Positions 43,633-51,913 of a DNA stretch of 64,000 nucleotides are shown here, piece after piece. A model generated the notes under the pieces. The model was given only the letters and a program-made list of their open reading frames with translations. It was not told where the DNA came from and ran no database searches. The DNA is taken from the NCBI GenBank assembly GCA_947493885.1, contig CANLTE010000003.1, positions 124,001 to 188,000 of the forward strand, in the 5' to 3' direction. Numbering within the stretch: position 1 is the first letter of the stretch; each line of letters opens with the position of its first letter. This DNA comes from an uncultured Maribacter sp. GTDB taxonomy: Bacteria; Bacteroidota; Bacteroidia; Flavobacteriales; Flavobacteriaceae. The translations under genes were made by a program, and so were the position numbers.

Positions 43633-43634
43633 AG

Positions 43635-44129
43635 CTAGTCTTTAGTTTTCTTACGCTTTTTACGTTTTTCCTTTTTGTTTTTACGTTTTGTTTTATCTAT
43701 TCCGTTTTTCTGCATCTCAACAAAAGCTTCATACTTTTCAAGGGGCAGTCCGGCTTTTAATTCTTCATCTTGACGTTCTGTAATTTTATTATAACCCTCA
43801 CGCATTTTTTCAGGGCTAAGTTTTAAAATTTGCATTTCAATACGTTCTTTCAAATACTTTTTTAAAACTGAACTCATTACAGCTGCTTCAAATTCGTTTA
43901 AGTCAATAGCCTCAATTATAGAAGGCATTCCTTCATCAACAATTTGTTCGGCGGTTTTGGGTTCTGGTTCTTTTGGAGTTTCTTGAGCTTGAGGAATGGC
44001 AGATCTTTGTCTTCCATAACCGTAACCTCCTCTTCCATAGCCATTTCCGTAGCCATACTGTGCGCAAACATCTGTTCCCAAAAGAAGTATTGTAAAAAGG
44101 ACTAATAAGCTTAATGTATTAAGTTTCAT
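43635..44129 (-). CDS. Secreted Gly/Tyr-rich protein with lysine-rich tail
   Basis: 164 residues. Signal peptide (MKLNTLSLLVLFTILLLG...VCAQ), then a low-complexity Gly-Tyr-Arg segment (YGYGNGYGRGGYGYGR), a helical middle (about 60-130: SIIEAIDLNEFEAAVMSSVLKKYLKER) and a strongly basic end (TKRKNKKEKRKKRKK). The helical part resembles periplasmic Spy/P-pilus-assembly-type repeats only loosely. It is the first gene of the receptor operon and lies directly behind the consensus sigma-54 promoter. Function unknown; export plus a polybasic tail may mean binding to the envelope. Confidence 0.75.
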   Translation of the reverse strand: MKLNTLSLLVLFTILLLGTDVCAQYGYGNGYGRGGYGYGRQRSAIPQAQETPKEPEPKTAEQIVDEGMPSIIEAIDLNEFEAAVMSSVLKKYLKERIEMQILKLSPEKMREGYNKITERQDEELKAGLPLEKYEAFVEMQKNGIDKTKRKNKKEKRKKRKKTKD

Positions 44130-44183
44130 AATCTTTTATGTTTATTGGATTGTAAAAATAACTTTAGGTTTAATTTCGTTTTG

Positions 44184-44206
44184 TTAATTCTTTGTTAAAG
44201 AATTAA
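44184..44206. repeat. 10-bp inverted repeat at predicted start site
   Basis: TTAATTCTTT-GTT-AAAGAATTAA is perfect. It begins at the -12 box of the sigma-54 promoter and spans the predicted transcription start near 44195, a position suited to a repressor. Confidence 0.5.
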
Positions 44207-44222
44207 GCAATGAACGTGCCAA
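44205..44222 (-). promoter_or_regulatory. Consensus sigma-54 promoter of receptor operon
   Basis: On the minus strand TTGGCACG-TTCA-TTGCTT matches the RpoN consensus TGGCACG-N4-TTGCW at every defined position. Initiation near 44195 gives a leader of about 66 bases to the ATG at 44129. It lies in the gap after arsC. Confidence 0.7.
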
Positions 44223-44241
44223 TAAAGTTACTGAAAACTTA

Positions 44242-44586
44242 TTATTTCAAAATTTCTATTATTTTTTCGATAGGCCTACCAATAACTGCCTTATTTCCAT
44301 TAATAATGATTGGACGTTCAATTAATTTTGGGTGAGCTAACATGGCATTTATGATATCTTCATCAGAGAGCTGTTTTCCTTTATAGTTTTCCTTCCAAAT
44401 AGCCTCGCCTTTTCTAACAAGGTTTTCGGGGGAAATACCAAGAAGTTGTATTACTTCTTTTAATTCCTCTATAGTTGGAATATTATCTAAGTATTTTATT
44501 ATTTCAACCTCTTTTCCTGTTTCTTGAAGAATAGCAAGACCTTGACGCGATTTGCTACATCTTGGATTATGGTATATTTTTATCAT
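44242..44586 (-). CDS. arsC: ArsC-family (glutaredoxin-coupled) reductase-like protein
   Basis: 114 residues, thioredoxin-fold ArsC family. Cys10 in HNPRCSKSRQ is the nucleophile, followed by the family helix; the C-terminal RPIIINGNKAVIGRP loop matches arsenate reductase ArsC, including the Arg that contacts arsenate. It would reduce arsenate to arsenite with glutathione/glutaredoxin, but flavobacteria mostly lack glutathione, so a different thiol or another role (Spx/YffB-like) is possible. It lies 16 bases after prfB on the same strand. No arsB or arsR nearby. Confidence 0.8.
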   Translation of the reverse strand: MIKIYHNPRCSKSRQGLAILQETGKEVEIIKYLDNIPTIEELKEVIQLLGISPENLVRKGEAIWKENYKGKQLSDEDIINAMLAHPKLIERPIIINGNKAVIGRPIEKIIEILK

Positions 44587-44602
44587 TTTTTAATAAGCTA
44601 AT

Positions 44603-45698
44603 TTATTCTTCTTTTTGACCCATCGCCATTAAATATGCCTTTAAAAAAGGGTCAATTTCTCCATCCATAACGGCGTCAACATTTCCTGTTTCTTGGCCTG
44701 TACGCACATCTTTCACAAGTTTGTACGGATGCATGACATAGTTACGAATTTGAGAGCCCCATTCAATTTTCATTTTTGAAGATTCAATTTCTTGTCGTGC
44801 TTCCATTTTTTTTCGAAGTTCAATTTCATACAATTGTGACTTAAGCATTTTCATCGCCGTAGCACGGTTATCATGCTGACTTCTTGAATCTGAACACGAA
44901 ATTTGAATCCCTGTTGGTTTATGTACCAATTGAACCTTAGTTTCTACTTTGTTAACGTTTTGACCTCCAGCTCCACTAGAACGAGCCGTTGTTATTTCGA
45001 TATCAGAAGGATTTACTTCTATTTCAATACTATCATCAACTAAGGGATACACATAAACAGAAGCAAAAGAAGTGTGGCGTTTGGCATTACTATCAAACGG
45101 AGAAATTCTCACCAATCTGTGAACTCCATTTTCTCCTTTTAACCATCCAAAACCATATTCACCCTCTATTTCCAAGGTAACCGTCTTTATGCCTGCAACG
45201 TCTCCGTCTTGGTAATTAAGCTCCTTAACTTTATACCCATTTTTTTCTGCCCACATCATATACATGCGCATTAGCATTGCCGCCCAATCACAGCTTTCTG
45301 TTCCCCCAGCACCTGCCGTTATCTGTAAAACAGCAGTTAATTCATCTCCTTCTTCAGAAAGCATGTTTTTAAACTCTAATTTTTCGATTAAGTTTATGGC
45401 TTTTTCATATTGCACAGTTACCTCTTGTTCTGTAACATCTCCTTCTTGAAAAAATTCCATAAGAACTTCCAAATCCCCGATTAAACTTTTTCCCATATTA
45501 AAATCATCAACCCACTTTTTTTTGGATTGAATAAATCTCATATGCTCTTGCGCCTTTTGTGGATTGTCCCAAAAATCAGGGGCTAGGGTTTTTTCTTCTT
45601 CGTTTTCTATTTCAATAAGTTTGGCATCTATGTCAAAGATACCTCCTTAACGCTCCAAGGCGCTCAATAAGATCTTTAGATTGATCTGTAGTAATCAT
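44603..45698 (-). CDS. prfB: Peptide chain release factor 2, programmed +1 frameshift
   Basis: The gene starts at ATG 45698, reads 21 codons to an in-frame TGA (45635-45633), shifts +1 and continues for 343 codons, giving 364 residues, the normal RF2 length. The longest single-frame ORF in the downstream frame starts late and would lack the first domain. RF2 releases finished proteins at UGA and UAA: the catalytic GGQ motif is [13 protein letters not shown] and the stop-recognition tripeptide SPF is in [12 protein letters not shown]. Autoregulation is built in, since scarce RF2 favours the shift. arsC follows 16 bases later. Confidence 0.96.
45632..45647 (-). promoter_or_regulatory. RF2 frameshift site AGGAGG-TAT-CTT-TGA-C
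   Basis: Internal Shine-Dalgarno AGGAGG directly precedes TAT, the slippery codon CTT and the TGA-C stop context, the same layout as E. coli prfB (AGGGGG-TAT-CTT-TGA-C). Confidence 0.93.
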
Positions 45699-45869
45699 AA
45701 ACTAGTAATTTTTTTCAAAAATAAGATTTACCAAACTTTAATGCTCTATTAAAAAGAAATATTACAAAACACTTGTTTACATTATCTGCATAAATAGGGT
45801 AAGTACATTCGAAATTTAATCATATTTTTTGATTGATTTTGGTTACATTTAGTCATAAATTTTTTAAAA

Positions 45870-48260
45870 ATGAAAAATATAGTGTGCATTTTATGTTTTC
45901 TGCTTTGCTCACAAATAGTAGTTTCTCAATTTTCTGAAAAGAGTAAAAATTTTCAAAAATATAACGGATTGTTTAACTTTCAATATGACCAAAAAAATGA
46001 CAAGATTTATTTGGAGATTAAAGAGCTTAACAAGCCTTTTTTATATGTGTATTCGCTGAGTAGTGGAATTGGAAGTAATGACATAGGTTTGGATAGAGGG
46101 CAACTTGGTAATGAGCAAGTTGTGTATTTTGAAAAGTCAGGAAACAAAATACTTATAGTTCAGCCAAATTTAAAATTTAGAGCTTTAACAAATAACAAAC
46201 TCGAGCAGAAATCAGTAGAACAAGCTTTTGCAAAATCCGTGCTATATGGATTTAAAATTGAAGAAGAAAAGAATGGTAAATTCATTGTGGATGCTACTGG
46301 TTTTTTTATGCAAGACACGCATGGTGTTATAAATCGACTAAAAAGATTAAAACAAGGTTCTTATAAATTAAATGAGAAAAAAAATGTGTTTGATTTGGAG
46401 CGTACTAAAGCATTTCCGAAAAATGTTGAATTTGATGTTATGTTAACTTTTGAAGGTGAGGCACAAGGGAGTTATATTAAATCTGTAACTCCAAATTCCA
46501 AATTTGTTACAGTATCACAGCATCATTCTTTTATTGAACTTCCTGATGATAATTACAAAAAAAGAGTATTTGACCCCAGATGCGGTTCATATCCGCTTTC
46601 TTATTATGATTATGCGACACCGGTTCAAGAACCTATTTTAAAACGGTACATAACCAGGCATAGGTTAGAAAAGAAAAACCCTAAGCAAAAGATTAGCGAA
46701 GCTGTTAAACCAATAATTTATTATTTAGATAACGGAACTCCAGAACCTGTACGTTCTGCACTGTTAGAGGGAGGAAAATGGTGGAATCAGGCCTTTGAAG
46801 CAATAGGGTATAAAAATGCTTTTCAAGTTAAAATATTACCTGATGATGTTGACCCTCTTGATGTTAGGTATAATGTAATACAGTGGGTCCATCGTTCAAC
46901 AAGAGGTTGGAGTTACGGTAGTAGTATTACAGACCCTAGAACAGGAGAGATAATTAAAGGGCATGTAAGTTTAGGTAGCTTAAGAATTCGGCAAGATTTT
47001 TTAATAGCACAGGCCTTAATGAATAAACCCTTTAAGGAACGTGATGACGATTACAAACCAATGCTAGATTTGGCTTTGGCAAGAATAAGACAACTTTCTG
47101 CACACGAAATTGGTCACACACTTGGTTTTGCACACAATTTTGCTGCAAGCTCAAATAACAGAGCCTCCGTAATGGATTACCCGCATCCACAAATTAATAT
47201 TAAAAATAATGAAATTGATTTTTCAAATGCTTATGATGATGGAATCGGAGAATGGGATAAATACACTGTTGCTTATTCTTATGGCGATTATACTAACGAA
47301 AAAGAAGAATTGAACAAATTATTGATGAAGGCTTCTAGTGAAGGATTGCGTTATGTTTCTGACCAAGACGCAAGACCTCAAGGAGGAGCTCATGCTTATG
47401 CACATTTGTGGGATAATGGAAAGGATATAGTGAATGAACTCAATAATGTATTGGCAGTAAGAAAATTAGGGATTAAGAATTTTTCTATACATAATATTAG
47501 AATAGGAGAATCTAATGCCACTTTAGAAGATGTTTTTGCGCCGTTATATTTTTTCCATAGGTATCAAACAGAAGCAGTGGCCAAAATTGTTGGAGGGTTA
47601 AATTATTCTTATAATGTTCGAGGCGACAATCAAAAAAGCGTTAAAACCGTAGACGTCGTAACTCAAAGAAAAGCATTAAATACCATTTTAAAAACATTGG
47701 ATGCTTCTGAAATAGCTATTCCTAAAGATAAATTAACGCTCTTCCCACCAAGAGCAATTGGATATTATAGAACACGAGAATCTATTAAAGGTAAAACAGG
47801 AGTAGCTTTTGACCCTCTTTCTGCAGCTGAAACTGCTGGAGATATGACACTTGGCTTGTTACTTCATCCAGAAAGAGCATCTAGATTAATTCAACAAAAA
47901 AGTTTGAATAAAAATCAACTGGGATTAGAAGAAGTCTTGAATACTCTAACAAAGAATACTTTTTTAAAGAGTACAAAAGACGCTTACCTATCAGAAATCC
48001 AATGGAATATAAATTTTAGAGTGCTTGATTATATAATGAATTTAGCTGCTAATGCCAATGTACATCCACAGGTTAATGCAATAGCTTTTAAAGTTTTAAA
48101 CAATTTAAAAACCAGTTTAAATAGTGGTTCTGATAGTGCAATTTCAAAAGAGGTAATTCGAAGAATTAACAAATTTAGCAGTGACCCCAGTCAATTTAAA
48201 TCCAAAGTTTCTCCAAAAATTCCTGATGGTTCACCAATAGGAATGAATTGTTTGAATTAA
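45870..48260 (+). CDS. Secreted zinc metalloprotease (DUF5117/DUF5118 type)
   Basis: 796 residues with a signal peptide ending VVSQ. After an N-terminal beta-rich region of about 280 residues comes a metzincin catalytic domain: HEIGHTLGFAHNF (His412, Glu413, His416, His422) with the Met-turn VMDYPHPQ. A helical C-terminal domain of about 300 residues follows. Such proteases are common in Bacteroidetes with unknown substrates. No type IX secretion C-terminal domain is visible, so it probably stays in the periplasm. Stands alone, divergent from prfB. Confidence 0.9.
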   Translation: MKNIVCILCFLLCSQIVVSQFSEKSKNFQKYNGLFNFQYDQKNDKIYLEIKELNKPFLYVYSLSSGIGSNDIGLDRGQLGNEQVVYFEKSGNKILIVQPNLKFRALTNNKLEQKSVEQAFAKSVLYGFKIEEEKNGKFIVDATGFFMQDTHGVINRLKRLKQGSYKLNEKKNVFDLERTKAFPKNVEFDVMLTFEGEAQGSYIKSVTPNSKFVTVSQHHSFIELPDDNYKKRVFDPRCGSYPLSYYDYATPVQEPILKRYITRHRLEKKNPKQKISEAVKPIIYYLDNGTPEPVRSALLEGGKWWNQAFEAIGYKNAFQVKILPDDVDPLDVRYNVIQWVHRSTRGWSYGSSITDPRTGEIIKGHVSLGSLRIRQDFLIAQALMNKPFKERDDDYKPMLDLALARIRQLSAHEIGHTLGFAHNFAASSNNRASVMDYPHPQINIKNNEIDFSNAYDDGIGEWDKYTVAYSYGDYTNEKEELNKLLMKASSEGLRYVSDQDARPQGGAHAYAHLWDNGKDIVNELNNVLAVRKLGIKNFSIHNIRIGESNATLEDVFAPLYFFHRYQTEAVAKIVGGLNYSYNVRGDNQKSVKTVDVVTQRKALNTILKTLDASEIAIPKDKLTLFPPRAIGYYRTRESIKGKTGVAFDPLSAAETAGDMTLGLLLHPERASRLIQQKSLNKNQLGLEEVLNTLTKNTFLKSTKDAYLSEIQWNINFRVLDYIMNLAANANVHPQVNAIAFKVLNNLKTSLNSGSDSAISKEVIRRINKFSSDPSQFKSKVSPKIPDGSPIGMNCLN

Positions 48261-48274
48261 TAGAATTGTATCTG

Positions 48275-49297
48275 ATGAAAATTAATTTAGTAAGTGATAC
48301 TGTAACAAAACCAACCAAAGGAATGTTAGAGGCCATGATGGATGCGGATGTGGGAGATGATGTATTTAAAGAAGATTCAACAGTTAATCTTTTTGAAGAA
48401 AAAGTAGCTAGACTATTTAATAAAGAAGCTGCATTGTTTTTTCCGAGTGGCACTATGGCCAATCAAACAGCAATTAAAATACATACACAGCCAGGCGAAC
48501 AATTAATATGTGATAAATATTCACATATTTTTAATTATGAAGGTGGAGGAGTTAGTTTTAATAGTGGAGTTTCATGCAGGTTAATTGATGGTGATAGAGG
48601 AATGATGACAGCTGAAGAGATAGGTAAAGCTATAAATCCTCCGGATTTTTATCATAGTCCGTTAACAAGCTTAGTTAGTATAGAAAATACAACTAATAAA
48701 GGGGGAGGAGCCTGTTGGGATTACACGGAGCTTGAAAATATTAAAAAAGTTTGTTTGGATAATAACTTGGCATACCATTTAGATGGTGCTCGTTTATGGA
48801 ACGCTATGGTAGCTAAAAATGAAAAACCAAATAAATACGGAGAGCTGTTTGATACTATTAGTATATGTTTTAGTAAAGGTTTAGGATGTCCCGTAGGTTC
48901 TGTTTTAGTAGGTAATGATGAAAGTATTCATAAAGCACTTAGGATACGAAAAGTTTTAGGTGGAGGTATGCGTCAAGCAGGGTACTTGGCTGCTGCAGGA
49001 ATTTACGCTTTAGAAAATAATATAGAAAGATTAACTGAGGATCATAAAAAAGCTAAAGAAATAGGCAGAGAACTTTCTATTTTAAATTTTGTAAAAAAAG
49101 TAGAGAAAATCGAAACCAATATTGTAATATTTGAGATTGATGAAAATTATATGACCGCAAATACTTTTGTACAAAAGTTAAAAGATAAAAATGTTCATAT
49201 AATTGATATGGGACAAGGAAAACTAAGGGCGGTAACACACTTGGATTATTCAGAAGCTATGCACAATCATTTTATTGAAATACTAAGGCAATTATAG
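48275..49297 (+). CDS. Threonine aldolase (low specificity)
   Basis: 340-residue PLP enzyme that splits L-threonine or L-allo-threonine to glycine and acetaldehyde. Start ATG 48275 gives MKINLVSDTVTKPTKGML, the usual N-terminus; the in-frame TTG 27 bases before is not needed. Motifs: FFPSGTMANQTAIK, DKYSHIFNYEGGG, YHLDGARLWNA and CFSKGLGCPVGSVLVG, the last holding the PLP-binding Lys. It follows the metalloprotease by 14 bases and overlaps the convergent YegP gene by six bases. Confidence 0.94.
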   Translation: MKINLVSDTVTKPTKGMLEAMMDADVGDDVFKEDSTVNLFEEKVARLFNKEAALFFPSGTMANQTAIKIHTQPGEQLICDKYSHIFNYEGGGVSFNSGVSCRLIDGDRGMMTAEEIGKAINPPDFYHSPLTSLVSIENTTNKGGGACWDYTELENIKKVCLDNNLAYHLDGARLWNAMVAKNEKPNKYGELFDTISICFSKGLGCPVGSVLVGNDESIHKALRIRKVLGGGMRQAGYLAAAGIYALENNIERLTEDHKKAKEIGRELSILNFVKKVEKIETNIVIFEIDENYMTANTFVQKLKDKNVHIIDMGQGKLRAVTHLDYSEAMHNHFIEILRQL

Positions 49298-49612
49298 TTT
49301 TTTATCTACTAAAAGACTAATACTTTTTTTTAAATTTTTAATTCCGTTTTCCATTCCTGCTTCAGAAGAATATAATTCACTTTGTCCAATTAATTCACCT
49401 ATACTATTTTTAATACTGAATAAAAATTTTCCCTCGAAGTTTGTCTTCCTTTCAAAAGTATTTCTATTGTCGTTAATTCTAACAACTTCTTTAATTACAT
49501 TGTTTAACAAATTTTTGTTTGCAAAAACTACACTCCTCATTAAAGTAGAACCTGAGGTGCTTTTAATCTTAAACATGAATTTATTATCACTTGTTTTTTT
49601 AATCTCAATCAT
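49292..49612 (-). CDS. YegP/DUF1508 family protein
   Basis: 106 residues made of two tandem DUF1508 units: KKTSDNKFMFKIKSTSGSTL and, after it, NTFERKTNFEGKFLFSIKNS. The family forms a small beta-alpha barrel of unknown function found in many bacteria. It is convergent with and overlaps threonine aldolase by six bases at the stop codons. Confidence 0.85.
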   Translation of the reverse strand: MIEIKKTSDNKFMFKIKSTSGSTLMRSVVFANKNLLNNVIKEVVRINDNRNTFERKTNFEGKFLFSIKNSIGELIGQSELYSSEAGMENGIKNLKKSISLLVDKKL

Positions 49613-49797
49613 ACAATCAAAAGCTTAGTTATAACAAGGTAAGAAATATTCTAAAGATTACTCAACAATTACTTTTAACATTTCTTTAAACTTTTTTACA
49701 CTTTCGGGTGACTTTTTAAAAAACCTTGTTTCTAACGTAATGTATAGAAGTTACAATGTTTAACCAAAAAAAGAAAACTATTTAAACACTATTCATT

Positions 49798-50898
49798 ATG
49801 AGAAAAAAACTATTATTATTAGCGGTAATGACGGCATCTTTTGCTGCGGCTCAAGATTTACCAGAAAATCCACAACCTGGTAAATGTTATGTACGTTGTA
49901 CAACACCAGATGTTTATGTAAATGAGACGGAAACTATTACTTTAAAGCCAGCTTATAAAGTTTTAAAAACGGTACCAGCAACATTTAAAACAGTTACGGA
50001 AAGAGTAGAAGTAAAGGCAGCTGGGAAAAAGTTGACAGTTGTTCCAGAAAAATGGGGAACAGAAACCGTTTCTTATGTTTCTAAACAAGGAGGTAATACC
50101 TTAAGAATTACTCCAGCATCTTTTAGACCAAGTTCTGAAACTATTGAAATTAAGCCAGCTTATGCGCAATGGGAATTAGGAGCTGCAGCACCAGACTGTG
50201 AGTCAGGTAATCCGGACGACTGTAGATATTGGTGTTACAAAGGATATCCGGCAGAATTTACAACTGTTGATACTCAGGTTTTGGGAGTGGATGCTTCAAC
50301 ATCAAAAACACCAATAGGGTCTAAAAACGCGTCATATACAAAAAGAGTTCTTTTAGAACCAGCCAGAGTAATTGAAGAGGTTATTCCTGCAGAGTATAAG
50401 ACGATAACTAAGACAGTTTTAGATAAAGATGCTTACACAGTAGAAGAAACTATTCCTGCAGTTACAAAAACAATTTCAAAAGAAGTATTGAAACAAAAAG
50501 GAGGTTTAACTACATGGAAAGAGGTAGAATGTTCTTTAGTAGAGTATCAGGCATTACCCATTAACTGGAACTTGGGTAGCGCAACTTTAACTTCAGCTGC
50601 TAAAAGAATTATTGACACACGTTTGTTACCAGTTTTATCCCAAAATCCTGGAGTTAAATTAGAAATAGCTTCTCATACCGATGTTAGAGGAAATGCAGCT
50701 TCTAATCAAGATTTATCAGAAAGAAGAGCAAAAGCTGTTGCTGATTATTTAATCTCTAAAGGAATAAATTCCAGCTTATTGGTTGCTAATGGTTATGGAG
50801 AAAATAAAACTAAAAACAGATGTAAAGAAGGTGTTTCTTGTACTGAAAGAGAGCATGCTGTAAATAGAAGAACTGAATTTAGATTGATAAACAACTAA
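49798..50898 (+). CDS. OmpA-family outer membrane protein with repeated N-terminus
   Basis: 366 residues. Signal peptide MRKKLLLLAVMTASFAAAQ, then about 225 residues of degenerate repeats of the type PAxYKTVxxxVxVK (PAYKVLKTVPATFKTVTERV; PAEYKTITKTVLDKDAYTV and others), with Cys pairs (CYVRC, CESGNPDDCRYWC). The C-terminal OmpA domain has the peptidoglycan site (ASHTDVRGNAASNQDLSERRAKAVADYL, then NRRTEFRLI). It anchors a repeat-rich surface part to the wall. A single-gene unit, convergent with a thioredoxin-like gene. Confidence 0.9.
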   Translation: MRKKLLLLAVMTASFAAAQDLPENPQPGKCYVRCTTPDVYVNETETITLKPAYKVLKTVPATFKTVTERVEVKAAGKKLTVVPEKWGTETVSYVSKQGGNTLRITPASFRPSSETIEIKPAYAQWELGAAAPDCESGNPDDCRYWCYKGYPAEFTTVDTQVLGVDASTSKTPIGSKNASYTKRVLLEPARVIEEVIPAEYKTITKTVLDKDAYTVEETIPAVTKTISKEVLKQKGGLTTWKEVECSLVEYQALPINWNLGSATLTSAAKRIIDTRLLPVLSQNPGVKLEIASHTDVRGNAASNQDLSERRAKAVADYLISKGINSSLLVANGYGENKTKNRCKEGVSCTEREHAVNRRTEFRLINN

Positions 50899-50924
50899 AA
50901 TTTGGTATATAAATTAGTGCAATA

Positions 50925-50954
50925 AAAAAGGGCTTTCATTTGAAAGCCCTTTTT
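50925..50954. terminator. Bidirectional terminator
   Basis: AAAAAGGGCTTTCA and TGAAAGCCCTTTTT are exact reverse complements around a two-base loop. Confidence 0.92.
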
Positions 50955-50959
50955 GTATT

Positions 50960-51400
50960 TTATTTATGTTTATTCAACATATCTAAATGATATTGGATTT
51001 CTCCATTCATACTATAGCCCGAGTACTCGTCAATAAGCCTACCCTTAGCATTAATTATTTGCAGCATAGGAAATACACCTTTTTTATTATACTTAGAAAG
51101 TAGCTCTTTATTGTGTTTCATCTGCACTTCAGAAATTAAATCTTTATTTCTTGGAATATCAATGTATAGCAAAGCATATTTATCTGCTAACGCTTCAAAT
51201 TCGACTGAATTAAACAGGTCATTTTTTAAACTTTTACATGGAGGGCACCAATCGCTACCCGTAAAATATAACAAAACGTATTTATCCTCCTTTGAAGCTT
51301 TTTTTACTGCTTTCTCATAATCAGTCAACCAATCAATTTTTTCATTAGATTGAGCTCCTAAGAGAATAGGAAAAAGTAATACTAATAGTAAACGTTTCAT
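50960..51400 (-). CDS. Exported thioredoxin-fold protein, CPPC active site
   Basis: 146 residues with signal peptide MKRLLLVLLFPILLGAQS. Active site W-C-P-P-C (Cys52, Cys55) in FTGSDWCPPCKSLKND, the DUF255/thioredoxin_7-like form often seen in periplasmic thiol reductases. Acts as a disulfide reductase or isomerase in the periplasm; with the cysteine-bearing OmpA protein convergent to it, a role in its folding is conceivable but unproven. It starts 40 bases after ybaB on the same strand. Confidence 0.9.
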   Translation of the reverse strand: MKRLLLVLLFPILLGAQSNEKIDWLTDYEKAVKKASKEDKYVLLYFTGSDWCPPCKSLKNDLFNSVEFEALADKYALLYIDIPRNKDLISEVQMKHNKELLSKYNKKGVFPMLQIINAKGRLIDEYSGYSMNGEIQYHLDMLNKHK

Positions 51401-51440
51401 TCTTTTGTTTTTACAAAGAGGACAAAAAGTGTTCCAAATT

Positions 51441-51767
51441 TTATTTAAATAACGAATCCATTCCTGGAATATTGGGCATTCCTTCTTTAGCTACCGCTGC
51501 CAGCTCCGTTTCATTGACTTTAGTTGCATTGGCTATAGCTTTGTTAATAGTGAGGATTAAATAGTCTTCAAGTTGTTCTTTATCTTCAAGCAGCGAGTCG
51601 TCAATTTTTATTTCCTTGAGTTCCCTGTTAGCAGTTATCGTTACTTGCAACAAGTCATCTTGCGATTTTTCATCTAATAAAACGGTATTCAAACGCTTTT
51701 TAGTAGCTTCTACTTTTTCTTGGGTTTCTTTGAGCTTGCCCATCATACCCATCATGTCTCCAAACAT
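51441..51767 (-). CDS. YbaB/EbfC nucleoid-associated protein
   Basis: 108 residues with the family start [20 protein letters not shown], a three-strand sheet ([20 protein letters not shown]) and a C-terminal helix. YbaB binds DNA as a dimer and compacts it; in many bacteria it sits beside recR or dnaX, but neither is here. The preceding gap (51768-51913) holds the promoter of the divergent peptidase. Confidence 0.9.
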   Translation of the reverse strand: MFGDMMGMMGKLKETQEKVEATKKRLNTVLLDEKSQDDLLQVTITANRELKEIKIDDSLLEDKEQLEDYLILTINKAIANATKVNETELAAVAKEGMPNIPGMDSLFK

Positions 51768-51877
51768 CTTTTATTGTTTTGTGAAATTTAACAATTCAAA
51801 ATTACTAAATTGATTGTTGGGGTAACTATATTTTATAACACATTTAAGAAAAAAGTCTTCATTTTTATATTAAGCCC

Positions 51878-51885
51878 TATTTTTG
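51878..51885 (+). promoter_or_regulatory. Candidate -7 element TATTTTTG for peptidase gene
   Basis: Matches TAnnTTTG 28 bases before the ATG at 51914; no clear TTG at -33. Confidence 0.3.
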
Positions 51886-51913
51886 TCGCTTCGCGATAAA
51901 ATCAATCAGAAAA

